Origin: JAKIWV01 sp049800095
GTDB lineage: Archaea > Thermoplasmatota > Thermoplasmata > Lutacidiplasmatales > UBA184
Direction of reading: 5' to 3'
Assembly: GCA_049800095.1 (NCBI GenBank)
Contig: JBARJD010000150.1
Location: 1-34,167 of the forward strand
DNA: 34,167 nucleotides
The translations under genes were made by a program, and so were the position numbers. The notes under the pieces are model-generated. The model did no database searches. It was given only the letters and a program-made list of their open reading frames with translations, and had not been told where the DNA came from. Positions 12,787 to 21,038 of this stretch are shown here, piece by piece. Each line of letters opens with the position of its first letter. Position 1 is the first letter of the stretch.

Positions 12787-13698
12787 ATGCCATCCTCCAA
12801 GTCAGCCGTGCACATGCTCGCCGACAAGTCGCTTCACATCCTCGTCACGGGCGCCACGGGTCACCAAGGCGGCACCGTCCTCCGCCACCTCAAGGCTCGG
12901 GGTCATCGTCTCCGGGCCCTTGTTCGGGACAAGAACAGCGCGGCCGCCAAGGGACTTCAGAGTCTCGGCGTCGAGGTATTCCAAGGAAGCTTCGGGGATG
13001 CGCCCGCGCTCGAACAAGCCGCTCAGTTCGTCGACGCGACGTTTCTCATGGGCACGCCCTTCGAGAAGGGAGCAGATGGGGAACGGGCCCATGGAATCGC
13101 CGCAATCGATGCGCTGCGGGCAGCGGATGTTCCGTACATCGTGTATTCCTCCGTGGCATCGGCCAGCCAACACACCGGAATTCCCCACTTCGACAGCAAG
13201 TTCGCCGTGGAACACCACCTACGGAGCTCCGGCACTCCGTTCGCGATCGTCGGGCCGGTGGCCTTCATGGAGAACGCCATCTCGCCGTTTTCCCTTCCCG
13301 GACTTCGACAGGGTCAGCTGGGCTTCGGAATTCCGCCCGACAAGCCGCAGCAAATGATCGCGCTCGAGGATCTAGGTGCGTTCGACACCGTCGTTCTCGA
13401 GAACTCCGCAAAGTTCCGGGGACAGCGTATCGAGATTGCGAGCGACGAACTCACGGGAGTTCAAGAGGCCGAGATCTTGAGTCGTCACACGGGCCGTTTG
13501 ATCGAGTTCCGGCAAGTACCATTGGAGGCCATCCGCCAGCGGAGCGAAGACATGGCCCGCATGTCGGATTGGATGGGCCAACATGGCTACACCGTCGACA
13601 TCGCGCGGCTCCGCAGGGACTATCCCGAGGTGGGCTGGCACCGCTTCGACGAGTGGGCCTCCGAACAGGACTGGTCTCGCCTCCTCGCCCCTTCGTGA
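12787..13698 (+). CDS. NmrA-like NAD(P)-binding protein (atypical SDR)
   Basis: A protein of about 303 residues of the NmrA/HSCARG-type short-chain dehydrogenase family. It has a Rossmann fold: the strand HILVTGATGHQGGTVLRHL carries the G-x-x-G-x-x-G nucleotide motif near the N-terminus, followed by RALVRDKNS with the arginine that usually binds the NADP 2'-phosphate. Later segments YIVYSSVASAS, FDSKFAVEHHLR and GPVAFMENA match the family; the classical YxxxK is replaced by a SKFAVE-type helix, as in redox-sensing members, so it may be a sensor or a reductase of an unknown small substrate. Start: the frame opens with GTG 12772, but ATG 12787 and ATG 12814 are also in frame and the conserved part begins only at HILVTGATG. 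No operon partner is seen on this strand. Confidence 0.85.
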   Translation: MPSSKSAVHMLADKSLHILVTGATGHQGGTVLRHLKARGHRLRALVRDKNSAAAKGLQSLGVEVFQGSFGDAPALEQAAQFVDATFLMGTPFEKGADGERAHGIAAIDALRAADVPYIVYSSVASASQHTGIPHFDSKFAVEHHLRSSGTPFAIVGPVAFMENAISPFSLPGLRQGQLGFGIPPDKPQQMIALEDLGAFDTVVLENSAKFRGQRIEIASDELTGVQEAEILSRHTGRLIEFRQVPLEAIRQRSEDMARMSDWMGQHGYTVDIARLRRDYPEVGWHRFDEWASEQDWSRLLAPS

Positions 13699-13708
13699 AC
13701 CACCGGCG

Positions 13709-14542
13709 CTAGCGCCCGCCTCGTTCCTTCCGGCCCGTGGGTTGTCCGAGCAGCTCTCGACCGATAGACTCTCGAAGGCGTCCCCGTCGCACCAGCTCGG
13801 CCAGATGACGTGCCTGCCCGCGATTCGGACCCCCCCACGTTCGGGACCATTTCATGGGGTACGTCACCTCCCAGAGTACCAGCCCCTCCGGTTCGGCGAG
13901 CGGGAGGGTCAGGCGGTACTCCCCGCGGAGGACCCCCTCCAGGCGCGTCAGGCTCAGAGTGCCGTCATCGACCTTGCGCAGGGAGGCGATGATCTTTCGA
14001 ACCATCCCCCAGACGAAGGCCGGGGCCCGAATATCGACGACGAACCAACGCGCGCCGGATCGGCGCACCCGGACGGCGTGGATCGTTCGGAAGAGCGCGT
14101 GGTCGACGGGCATGTCCCGACCGAACGAACGGACGTCGATCTCCCCTCGGAACCTCATCGCTGCATCCTGCCATCGTTCGAGGCGTCGGCCTTCGGACGG
14201 CTCGAAGTAGCGGTACCATCGCCGTGCGGCGGTTCGGGCCGAGAATTCCATGGGGACTTCGGAGATAGCGGTAAAGAAGATTTCCGGGGCGATCCCGTTG
14301 AGCGCGCGCAACACCGCCGTTGCCGGAAGTGATGAGGTGAGGGTCAGCGCGTTGCCGCGGGCGCTCACCCCCCGGTCGGTCCGACTGGCGACCGCGAGCC
14401 CGGCGGCCTCCGTCGTCGCCGCGACGCCCGTCCGGGGAATTCCCACCCGCAGGACTCCCTCGACCGTTCGGAGTCCGGGTTGACGGGCCCATCCGGCGAA
14501 CCCCGCCCCATCGTATCCGAATCGGACCAGCCATCGCGTCAT
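13709..14542 (-). CDS. truA: tRNA pseudouridine synthase A
   Basis: A 277-residue TruA-family enzyme that makes pseudouridine in the tRNA anticodon arm (positions 38-40 in bacteria; the archaeal enzyme has similar targets). Seen: WLVRFGYDGAGFAGWARQPG at the N-terminus, the catalytic aspartate in ASRTDRGVSARGN, the RWYRYFEP segment, DVRSFGRDM and FVWGMVRKIIASL near the C-terminal half. Length is normal. ATG 14542 begins directly with the conserved strand. It lies 31 bases downstream of the hypothetical gene at 14574-15146 on the same strand, so the two may share a transcript. It ends 10 bases from the convergent NmrA-like gene. Confidence 0.92.
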   Translation of the reverse strand: MTRWLVRFGYDGAGFAGWARQPGLRTVEGVLRVGIPRTGVAATTEAAGLAVASRTDRGVSARGNALTLTSSLPATAVLRALNGIAPEIFFTAISEVPMEFSARTAARRWYRYFEPSEGRRLERWQDAAMRFRGEIDVRSFGRDMPVDHALFRTIHAVRVRRSGARWFVVDIRAPAFVWGMVRKIIASLRKVDDGTLSLTRLEGVLRGEYRLTLPLAEPEGLVLWEVTYPMKWSRTWGGPNRGQARHLAELVRRGRLRESIGRELLGQPTGRKERGGR

Positions 14543-14573
14543 CGGCGACTCGGAAGGACAGAGGAGGGCCGGC

Positions 14574-15146
14574 TCAGCCGGCTTTACTCGGACCGATCGG
14601 GGTTTTCGCGGATCGTTCGAGCAGGTCCCGGAACGTCTCGAAGAACTTGAGATACGGATCCGCCCGGCGCCGGTCTTCGAGGTCCAACAGCCCGATTTCG
14701 TACTGGGCCTTGGCCTTGGCGTCCCCGAGCTTCGCGTGGAGCAAGTACGTGCAGAGCAACTGGTAGTTGGCGAGCACGACCGCCTCCGGTCGGGGGGTGC
14801 TCATCTCGCCCTTCCTAGGTCGATGGATCCGGTCCAGCGGAACCTTCTCCGCCACCGCCCGCCGGTGGGAGAATCCGAAGAACCGGCCGGGCCCGAGGAC
14901 CCGGGTCACTTCCTTGACGCTGCCCCCGAACGAGTTGGTCAGGCGGTCGGTCTCATGCCAACACCAGAGCCCGAACCCATAGTCCCCGGTGAGGTATTCC
15001 TGCCACGCCTCCCCGTACAACTGGGCCTCTCGTTCTTCCGCGGTGAGCTCCACAGGCAGGTTGGCCCGCCAGTCGCCGAGGAGCGCATCGACACGCATCG
15101 ATGGCGAGAACGTCTTGAAGACCGGAACCGGCGCGACCCCACTCAT
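14574..15146 (-). CDS. Conserved-looking hypothetical protein
   Basis: A 190-residue soluble protein that I do not recognise. It has no signal peptide or TM helix. Notable features are an aromatic segment YGFGLWCWHETDRLTNSFGG, a basic stretch (FFGFSHRRAV, RIHRPRKG), and a helical C-terminal half with two hydrophobic helices (EAVVLANYQLLCTYLLHAKLG). The helical half looks TPR-like but no repeat can be counted. The codon use is like that of its neighbours. A GGCTTAAGCC element about 36 bases upstream (15178-15187), overlapping the stop of the amidohydrolase gene, could be its promoter; otherwise it is the middle of a run amidohydrolase, this gene, truA on the minus strand. Confidence 0.65.
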   Translation of the reverse strand: MSGVAPVPVFKTFSPSMRVDALLGDWRANLPVELTAEEREAQLYGEAWQEYLTGDYGFGLWCWHETDRLTNSFGGSVKEVTRVLGPGRFFGFSHRRAVAEKVPLDRIHRPRKGEMSTPRPEAVVLANYQLLCTYLLHAKLGDAKAKAQYEIGLLDLEDRRRADPYLKFFETFRDLLERSAKTPIGPSKAG

Positions 15147-15180
15147 CGACCCGAACCCCCCGTACGTCAGTCTTGGCGGC

Positions 15181-16740
15181 TTAAGCCGCTGGCGCGGGGA
15201 ACTTCCGGCGGCCTCCCACCCATGTTTCTACGACCGGTGGACGGTCAGAGGCGAGAGCGGCGTCGAGGGAGGGGGTCGAAGTGACCACGAAGTCGGCCGG
15301 AGCTCCGGCCGCGATACGTCCGAGGCCGGATTCATCCAGAACCGGACCGGCATTCCGCGTATAGAGCTGGAACGCCTCGATCGGAGCCAGACGCTCGGAG
15401 GAGGTAAAGCGCCCGAATTCCGACCGGGGAGCCCGAAGGACCGCCGCGCGGAGGCCGGTCCACGGGTCGAGCGGTTCGACGGGGGAATCGCTCGACCCCC
15501 CGAGTTGGAAGCCGAGGTCCGTTAGAGTGCGGAACGCGTAGGTCCAACGGGCGCGCTCGGGCCCCAGGCGAGCCACCACCCATCGGTCCGTTTCCACGAA
15601 GTGGGGTTGAACGACGAGATGGGGGCGGATCTTCTCCAGGGCGTGCCACAGTGCGGGCGGAGTCAACGAGGCATGTTCGAGCCGGGGCCCGCCGGCCGTC
15701 TCGACTCTCTCGAGCATGGTTAGGACACGGCCAATTGCCCGGTCGCCGATGGCGTGAAGAGCGGGTGGCAACCCGAGCGCTTTCGCTTCTTGGAGAGCTC
15801 GTTCCAGGTCCGCGTCGTCCCAAATCGGGTACCCCGCCGTCCCCGGCGCGTCGGTGTAAGGCGCGCTGAGCCACGCCGTCCGGATCCCGAAGGCGCCGTC
15901 GGTGATCGCCTTAACGCCGGTGATTTTCCAGCCGGAGTCGGGCCGAGGGGCGGGCAACGAGCCGAACCGATCGAGGTCCCGTAGGTCGAGGTAGAACCGA
16001 ATGCGGACCGGCAACTGGGCCCCGGAGAGAGTTGCTACCACGGTGACCTCTTCCGGGGTCGCCAAGACGGGACAGATCGTCGTCAGACCGAGCGACGCCG
16101 CGTCGGACAGCAGCTTCTGGTAGGCGGGAAGGTTCGCTCGGACCCACTGCGAGCTTGCGGCCGACCGGCTCAGACCGGCGAGCGCCGAATCGTAGAGCAG
16201 ACCGTTCAGCCGCCCCACCCCATCCCGTCCGATTCGGCCCCCTGGAGGGTCGGTCGTCCTCTCGTCGAACCCGCACTCGACCAGCGCTCGTGAGTTCAGC
16301 ACCGCGGCGTGCATACTGACGTGAAGGAGAATCATCGCTTGCTCCGGTGAAATCCGGTCGAGTTCGTCCCGGGTTGGGTCCCGTGCATCGGTCCAGCCGG
16401 ACGAGTCCCATCCGACTCCGACGAGAGGGACGGAGGAGCCGGGAGTCAACCGGCTCCGGACACGTTCCGCGAGTTCGTCTCGGCTCCGAGCGCCGCGTAG
16501 GTTAACGCCCTCTTTCTCGAGAAGGGTGTCGGTGAGGTGCATGTGAAGGTCGATCAACCCCGGCAGGACAAGGCGGCCCCGAAGGTCCACCATCTCTGTC
16601 CCCGTCCCTTTCCCCCGACGCACGGCATCGTCGCGGCCGACGACCCGGACCTCTCCGTCTTCGACGAGGAATCCCTCCGCGAAGCCGGTCCCCGTGAACA
16701 CCCGGCCGTTGACCCAAGCTCGGTCGACCGGTGACCCCAT
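15181..16740 (-). CDS. Metal-dependent amidohydrolase, YtcJ/Amidohydro_3 type
   Basis: A 519-residue member of the amidohydrolase superfamily (YtcJ-like subgroup), which hydrolyses C-N bonds of an unknown substrate. Seen: a small beta-sandwich N-terminus (WVNGRVFTGTGF), the metal motif LPGLIDLHMHLTD (H-x-H), SMHAAVLNS, GVKAITDGAFGIRTAW, the second-half metal ligands in LHAIGDRAI and LEHASL, and the late GSSDSPVEPLDPW aspartate, followed by the closing sandwich strands GAPADFVV. All key positions are present. Start: ATG 16740 is preferred over GTG 16743, because a GGATAAGT TATA-like box is centred 26 bases upstream. It lies just downstream of glnA on the same strand, 46 bases apart, but has its own promoter candidate. 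Confidence 0.88.
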   Translation of the reverse strand: MGSPVDRAWVNGRVFTGTGFAEGFLVEDGEVRVVGRDDAVRRGKGTGTEMVDLRGRLVLPGLIDLHMHLTDTLLEKEGVNLRGARSRDELAERVRSRLTPGSSVPLVGVGWDSSGWTDARDPTRDELDRISPEQAMILLHVSMHAAVLNSRALVECGFDERTTDPPGGRIGRDGVGRLNGLLYDSALAGLSRSAASSQWVRANLPAYQKLLSDAASLGLTTICPVLATPEEVTVVATLSGAQLPVRIRFYLDLRDLDRFGSLPAPRPDSGWKITGVKAITDGAFGIRTAWLSAPYTDAPGTAGYPIWDDADLERALQEAKALGLPPALHAIGDRAIGRVLTMLERVETAGGPRLEHASLTPPALWHALEKIRPHLVVQPHFVETDRWVVARLGPERARWTYAFRTLTDLGFQLGGSSDSPVEPLDPWTGLRAAVLRAPRSEFGRFTSSERLAPIEAFQLYTRNAGPVLDESGLGRIAAGAPADFVVTSTPSLDAALASDRPPVVETWVGGRRKFPAPAA

Positions 16741-16761
16741 CACTGAGGCGAACGACGGCGG

Positions 16762-16769
16762 GACTTATC
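16762..16769 (-). promoter_or_regulatory. TATA box for the amidohydrolase gene
   Basis: On the coding strand the element reads GATAAGTC, centred 26 bases before ATG 16740. This is the standard spacing for a leaderless archaeal start, and it decides between ATG 16740 and GTG 16743. Confidence 0.55.
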
Positions 16770-16785
16770 CCCTCGTCCACGAGGC

Positions 16786-18306
16786 TCAGACGTCTAGGTA
16801 CCGGTAGAACTCGTACGGGTGCGGCCGCAAGTTGAGCTGCAGTTGCTCATCCATCTTGAGCTCACGATAGGTGCCGAGGAATGACTCCGAGAAGACGGGC
16901 GCGAGGAACGCATGGTCCGATGCGAGACAGTCCAGCGCTTCCCCGAGTGATCCGGGCAGTTCTCGGATGCCGAGTTCCTTGCGCTTCTCGGGCGTGAGTT
17001 TGTAGATGTCCGTGTCGACAGGGTTGCCCGGGTCGATCTTGCGCTTGATGCCGTCCAGGCCGGCCAGAGCGAGCGCCGCTTCGACCAAGTAGATGTTGGC
17101 GGAGGAGTCTGGCGTCCGATACTCCAACCGTTTGGCCGAGGCGTGCCCCTTCAGGTAGAAGGGAATCCGAACGTTCGCCGAGCGGTTGGATTTGCTATAC
17201 GCGATGAAGACCGGCGCTTCGTATCCCGGGACCAACCGCCGATACGAGTTCGTAATCGGGTTCGTTATGGCGCAGAGTCCCCGCGCGTGCTCTAGGAGGC
17301 CCCCGATGTAGTATCGGCAGGTCTGGCTGATCTCGGCATAGGTATCGGACGCATCGTAGAAGACGTTCGTTCCCTTCGTCCAGAGCGACTGGTTGGTATG
17401 GAGCCCGAGGCCGTTGTCACCGAAGACGGGCTTGGGCATGAACGTGGCTATCTTTCCATGTTGCCGCGCGACGTTCTTGATGACGAACCGGACGTCCTGC
17501 ACGTGATCGGCCGCCGGGATCAGGTCGTCGTACCGGATGTTGATCTCGGCCTGGCCGGCCGTACCCACCTCGTGGTGGTGCGCGTCGACCTTGATATGAA
17601 AATCATCCATCAGAATATTGCACATTTCGCTTCGGAGGTCCTGCAGCTGGTCAGCGGGGGCCCCCCGGTGATACCCCTCCTTGAACCGGATCGAGCCAAA
17701 CCCGTCCTGTTCCTGCCAGGGCGCCTCGGAGCTATCGATCAGATATCCGGCGCCGCTCCACGCGTCCCGCACCGCGTCGGCCGACGGAATCAATCGGACG
17801 CCGTCGAACACAAAAAACTCGATCTCCGGTCCCCAGAAGGATCGGTCGTAGCCGGCGGATTCGAGCACATGGACTGTGCGACGAGCGATCCCTCGCGGGT
17901 CACGCGGGTAAGGTGTACGGCTCCCTCCTTCCAGGATATCCGCTATAAATCGGGCGCTTCCCGAGCCCGCGCTGCCCCACGGCACGGTTGCGAAGGTGCT
18001 CGGGTCTGGGAGGAGGACCATGTCGGATTCGTAGATCTCCCGGAAGCCGCGGACCGACGAACCGTCCAGCTTCGGTATTCCGGTCACAAAGGAGTCCGGC
18101 TCCAGCGCGTCGACCGGCATGTGCAAGTGGTTGAACCCGCCGAGAATGTCCGTGTAGAAGATCTCCACCCAACGGAGCTTCCGCGCCCGGAGGTCCGCCA
18201 GAATCTCCGCACCGCGTGCCTCCGTCATCGCCATTCCCGCCCCGCCGCTCGAACCAACTGCCGCCGACATGCCGCCCCCGAACCCTCCGACCGCGCTTCG
18301 ATACAT
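16786..18306 (-). CDS. glnA: Glutamine synthetase type I
   Basis: Glutamine synthetase makes glutamine from glutamate, ammonia and ATP as a dodecamer. Seen: the N-terminal beta-grasp (WVEIFYTDILGGFNHLHMP), WGPEIEFFVFDG (Glu metal ligands), HHHEVGTAGQAEINIRYD, FMPKPVFGDNGLGLHTNQSLW, the loop ITNPITNSYRRLVPGYEAP, and the arginines in RSANVRIP and LEYRTPDSSANIYL. All expected catalytic segments are there. No NLYDLP-type adenylylation tyrosine loop is seen near the C-terminus, so regulation is probably of the I-alpha kind. Start: TTG 18333 opens the frame, but ATG 18306 fits a TATA box at 18344-18353 with a leader of about 15 bases; internal ATGs at 18270 and 18237 follow a Gly/Ser-rich N-terminal extension. 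It is divergent from an Lrp-family regulator. Confidence 0.92.
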   Translation of the reverse strand: MYRSAVGGFGGGMSAAVGSSGGAGMAMTEARGAEILADLRARKLRWVEIFYTDILGGFNHLHMPVDALEPDSFVTGIPKLDGSSVRGFREIYESDMVLLPDPSTFATVPWGSAGSGSARFIADILEGGSRTPYPRDPRGIARRTVHVLESAGYDRSFWGPEIEFFVFDGVRLIPSADAVRDAWSGAGYLIDSSEAPWQEQDGFGSIRFKEGYHRGAPADQLQDLRSEMCNILMDDFHIKVDAHHHEVGTAGQAEINIRYDDLIPAADHVQDVRFVIKNVARQHGKIATFMPKPVFGDNGLGLHTNQSLWTKGTNVFYDASDTYAEISQTCRYYIGGLLEHARGLCAITNPITNSYRRLVPGYEAPVFIAYSKSNRSANVRIPFYLKGHASAKRLEYRTPDSSANIYLVEAALALAGLDGIKRKIDPGNPVDTDIYKLTPEKRKELGIRELPGSLGEALDCLASDHAFLAPVFSESFLGTYRELKMDEQLQLNLRPHPYEFYRYLDV

Positions 18307-18343
18307 CAACCCTACGTCGGTGGAAATGGACAATCATCCCAAC

Positions 18344-18355
18344 AAATAAATATTG
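18344..18355. promoter_or_regulatory. A/T-rich divergent promoter region between glnA and lrp-like gene
   Basis: AAATAAATATTG stands out sharply from the GC-rich surroundings. On the minus strand its centre is about 40 bases before ATG 18306 of glnA; on the plus strand it is about 37 bases before ATG 18387. It can hold TATA boxes for both genes, and the short shared region is the natural place for the Lrp-like protein to bind. Confidence 0.6.
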
Positions 18356-18386
18356 AGTGGACATAGTAAACATAAGGAGGCAGCCC

Positions 18387-18860
18387 ATGGGTCAATCGTC
18401 CGCTGTGGATGAGCTCGACCGCGCACTGCTCCAGGAGCTCAACATCAACGCCCGGCGGAGCGACCGAGAGATCGCTCGTCGGCTCCACGTCTCCCCGACC
18501 ACGATCAGCCATCGCCTTGAGCGACTCGAGAAACTCGGGATCGTTCGGGGGTACATCCCACTCCTTGACGACGAGCTGCTTGGATGGGACCTCTGGGCCA
18601 CCATCGGCATCCGGATCCTGAAGGGTCGGCTCCGGGAAGTCGAGGAGCGGCTCGGCAAGGACCCCCGAGCCTACGCCATCTACGATGTCACGGGAGATTT
18701 CGACGCGCTCATCATCGGTAGGTTCCGGGACCGCCGAGACCTCGACCGGTTCGTCAAACACACTCTCCAAGACCCCTTTGTGGAGCGTACCAGCACCCAG
18801 GTCGTGCTGAACCGTGTGAAGGAAGACCGGCGGGTTCCCATCTCGGCGCGACCCTCCTAA
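18387..18860 (+). CDS. Lrp/AsnC-family transcription regulator
   Basis: A 157-residue one-domain-plus-RAM regulator. Residues about 8-60 are a winged helix-turn-helix (LDRALLQELNINARRSDREIARRLHVSPTTIS, RLERLEKLGIVRGY), and about 70-150 the ligand-binding RAM domain (AYAIYDVTGDFDALIIGRFRDRRDL). Lrp-family proteins bind DNA as dimers to octamers and sense amino acids. ATG 18387 is fixed by a strong SD (AAGGAGG, 18374-18380). It is divergent from glnA, so control of glutamine synthesis by glutamine or another amino acid is a reasonable inference. The first 30 bases of open frame before this ATG are not needed. Confidence 0.92.
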   Translation: MGQSSAVDELDRALLQELNINARRSDREIARRLHVSPTTISHRLERLEKLGIVRGYIPLLDDELLGWDLWATIGIRILKGRLREVEERLGKDPRAYAIYDVTGDFDALIIGRFRDRRDLDRFVKHTLQDPFVERTSTQVVLNRVKEDRRVPISARPS

Positions 18861-18917
18861 CAGTCGGGCGCCGGTCGGCCCGACTGACAGGGGACCCGAC
18901 GGTTCTTCTCGGAAACG

Positions 18918-18926
18918 CCTTTAAGG
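18918..18926 (+). promoter_or_regulatory. Candidate TATA box for the LsrF-like gene
   Basis: CCTTTAAGG, a near-palindrome in GC-rich sequence, is centred about 37 bases before ATG 18959. A transcript from it would have a leader of about 10-12 bases containing GGGGACC. Confidence 0.45.
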
Positions 18927-18958
18927 AAGCGCCCCGACTGTCGGGAACGGGGACCACG

Positions 18959-19777
18959 ATGGACTGGGGACTACAGAACCGGATGGCCCGCTTCATCAAG
19001 CCTAACACCGGCCACACGGTGATGCTTGCCGCGGATCACGGTTACTTCATGGGACCGACCCGGCGTCTCGAGAACCCGGAGGCAACCCTGGGGCCGTTGC
19101 TGCCCTTCGCGGATGCGATCGCCGTCACCCGAGGGGTGCTTCGACACTCGATACCTGCGACCTCCGATGTCCCCATCGTTCTGCGAGTTTCCGGCGGGGT
19201 CACCGTGCTCAAGGAGGACCTCAGTGACGAGGCGAACACCACGTCGATGGAGGAGGCGCTGCGGCTGAATGCTTCGGCGGTGGCCCTCTCGGTGTTCGTC
19301 GGGGCGCCGCACGAACACCAATCCCTCGTCTCCCTCGCGGAATTGGTCGATGAGGGGGAGGCGCTCGGTATGCCGGTGATGGCAATCACCGCGGTCGGAA
19401 AGGAGCTCGAAAGACGCGACGCGCGGTACCTCTCGCTCGCGTGTCGGGTCTCCGCCGAGCTGGGCGCTCATTTGGTCAAGACCTACTACTGCGAGAGCTT
19501 CGAGAAGGTGGTCGAGGGCTGTCCGGTGCCGTTGGTCGTCGCCGGAGGTCCGAAACTCGACACCGATCAATCGGTTTTGGAGCTCTGCGCGGGTGCCATC
19601 GAAAAGGGAGCCCTCGGGGTGGATATGGGCCGTAACATCTGGCAATCCGACCACCCCGTTGCGATGATCAAGGCGATTCGGGCCATCGTGCACGAGAAGG
19701 CCACGGTCCGGGAGGCGGCACAGGTCCTGGACGCCGCGAAAAAAATGACCGCTCCTACCGCCTCCGTACGGTCCTAG
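18959..19777 (+). CDS. LsrF/DhnA-type class I aldolase family protein
   Basis: A 272-residue TIM-barrel protein of the DeoC/FbaB/LsrF group. The N-terminus MDWGLQNRMARFIKP followed by TVMLAADHGYFMGPT matches LsrF-like proteins closely; archaeal relatives include class I fructose-bisphosphate aldolase and 2-amino-3,7-dideoxy-heptulosonate synthase, both less similar at this end. The Schiff-base lysine is the K in AHLVKTYYCESF; a phosphate-binding loop is seen in LVVAGGPK and VDMGRNIWQS. LsrF itself thiolyses the phosphorylated quorum signal AI-2, but an archaeal member without other lsr genes may well act on another sugar-phosphate, so the substrate is open. It is the first gene after the Lrp-like regulator, with its own promoter candidate. 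Confidence 0.87.
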   Translation: MDWGLQNRMARFIKPNTGHTVMLAADHGYFMGPTRRLENPEATLGPLLPFADAIAVTRGVLRHSIPATSDVPIVLRVSGGVTVLKEDLSDEANTTSMEEALRLNASAVALSVFVGAPHEHQSLVSLAELVDEGEALGMPVMAITAVGKELERRDARYLSLACRVSAELGAHLVKTYYCESFEKVVEGCPVPLVVAGGPKLDTDQSVLELCAGAIEKGALGVDMGRNIWQSDHPVAMIKAIRAIVHEKATVREAAQVLDAAKKMTAPTASVRS

Positions 19778-19885
19778 TCGCTCAACCGGCCGAATCCCGT
19801 TGGGCCGTTCCTCCGCGGGCAACCCACTTTACCCAAGGGTCACGCCACTCAGAAGAAAGATGTAGGCCGGGCCGGTCCCATTCGC

Positions 19886-20494
19886 ATGGCCGGACTCAAC
19901 CCCGTGGCGCAGAACATCATGCAAGCGTTGTCCAACCAGCCAAATCTGGTCATGAAAATGCAGATTTTTTCCATGGGGAAGAACTACGACGTCATGGACC
20001 CGAACCAGACGGTCCTCTGCCGCATCGGACTCACCTCGGGACAGAACATGCAGGGCCAGATGTTGGAATCCGCCGTGGGGGGCTACCTCGGGCGGTATGT
20101 GGGCCGGAGCATGAATTACACTTACACGGTAAAGGACCCGGCGGGCAACCTCGGATTCGAGATTCGAAAGACGGGGGGCGGGAATCACTCTCAGTTCCAG
20201 GTGGTCGACCCGTTCCTAGGAACGCCGGTGGGGCTCATCGAACTGAAGCGCAGCCTGATGGGGGGGCTGACCGCGACGTGGGTAGCCCCGGCGGGACAAC
20301 CGCTCATGACCACGAAGGGCAGCATCCTTCGACGAACGTACGAGATCATGGGACCGGACGGGCGCGAGGTGGGCCACGTCCGGCACAAGATCCTCGCTAT
20401 CCGGGACGTCTGGGAGCTCGAGCTAGGTCCCGGGTCCAACCACCTCTTCTCCTCGATGTTCGCGACGATCCTGGATTTCGAAAAAGAAATGTGA
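19886..20494 (+). CDS. LURP-one/phospholipid-scramblase-like (Tubby C-terminal fold) protein
   Basis: A 202-residue protein. After a helical N-terminus (NPVAQNIMQALSNQPNLVMKMQ) it shows the beta-strand series typical of LURP-one-related and scramblase proteins: IFSMGKNYDVMDPNQTVL, YTVKDPAGNLGFEIRKTG, FQVVDPFLGTPVGLIELK, YEIMGPDGREVGHV and WELELGPG. Each pair has the 'D-x-x-G' turn of the twelve-stranded barrel. A helix LFSSMFATILDFEKEM closes the chain and may be the buried central helix of the fold. The family is widespread in archaea and bacteria with no settled function; membrane or lipid association is possible. ATG 19886 is used because the conserved part starts soon after. It ends about 90 bases before tRNA-Leu. 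Confidence 0.8.
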   Translation: MAGLNPVAQNIMQALSNQPNLVMKMQIFSMGKNYDVMDPNQTVLCRIGLTSGQNMQGQMLESAVGGYLGRYVGRSMNYTYTVKDPAGNLGFEIRKTGGGNHSQFQVVDPFLGTPVGLIELKRSLMGGLTATWVAPAGQPLMTTKGSILRRTYEIMGPDGREVGHVRHKILAIRDVWELELGPGSNHLFSSMFATILDFEKEM

Positions 20495-20551
20495 GCGGCC
20501 GGTCCCCCGTGGTCGCGCCGTCGGCCAACGGCCTTCCGCCTTCGGCGTCGC

Positions 20552-20559
20552 TTTCATAT
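20552..20559 (+). promoter_or_regulatory. TATA box of tRNA-Leu
   Basis: TTTCATAT is centred 28 bases before the first base of the tRNA gene and is the only A/T-rich element in this GC-rich spacer. Confidence 0.5.
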
Positions 20560-20583
20560 CCGCCAACGATACCCGGAGGTCGC

Positions 20584-20668
20584 GCGGGGATCGCCCAGCT
20601 TGGTCAAAGGCGCCAGATTCAGGGTCTGGTCTCGTAGGAGTTCGTGGGTTCAAATCCCTCTCCCCGCA
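20584..20668 (+). tRNA. tRNA-Leu (anticodon CAG)
   Basis: Acceptor GCGGGGA (20584-20590) pairs with TCCCCGC (20661-20667), discriminator A20668, no encoded CCA. D-stem GCC/GGC with GGTCAAA loop, anticodon stem CCAGA/TCTGG with loop TTCAGGG, a long variable arm with stem CTC/GAG as expected of class II tRNA-Leu, and T-loop TTCAAAT. One T-stem pair (T-T) is mismatched. No intron. Confidence 0.93.
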
Positions 20669-20688
20669 GCCGAACTTCTTGGGGAACC
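20658..20688 (+). repeat. tRNA-Leu 3'-end direct repeat, copy 1 (candidate attL)
   Basis: The tRNA acceptor end CTCTCCCCGC, discriminator, and the following 20 bases GCCGAACTTCTTGGGGAACC. The same 31 bases occur at 25595-25625 with one change (A to C at the discriminator). Weaker similarity continues for about 60 bases more (for example AATTTAGTC ... CCAAAGGG against AATCAGGTC ... CCAAAGGGG). Confidence 0.8.
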
Positions 20689-21038
20689 GATAGAGGGGGC
20701 AATTTAGTCACGGGACGTCTTCCAAAGGGTAGTTTGTCAAACCTCTAGCTTCAGTCCGACCCCCTCTCTCCCCGCAACCCGAACCAAACTCCCCGACTCG
20801 CTCGGTGCTCCCTCCCAGCGCGGTGTCTCGAAGGCGACGCTTGATTCGGCTCAGGCGCACCTATCACAGGAAGGCAGTTCACCGGCGGTCGCTGGGGCAT
20901 TCCGGGGAGAGGGCCCATGACATGCAGACTCGGTATAAGATGACTGAGAACTCGGAACCGCTCCCTGCCTCACCCCAAGCTAGGACCCCTCGAACCGCGG
21001 TGCGGGTTTGAACCGCTCCGGGAGCGGGAGTCGCGAAG
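20669..21038. other. Non-coding stretch after tRNA-Leu
   Basis: No convincing gene is seen in these 370 bases. They hold the continuation of the tRNA-end repeat, a tRNA-sized inverted repeat (AGAGGGGG 20692-20699 with CCCCCTCT 20761-20768), and an extra copy of the tRNA-end word CTCTCCCCGC at 20767-20776. A GGTATAAG element near 20930 could be the promoter of the propeller gene at 21039, which would give a leader of about 75-80 bases. Confidence 0.5.
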
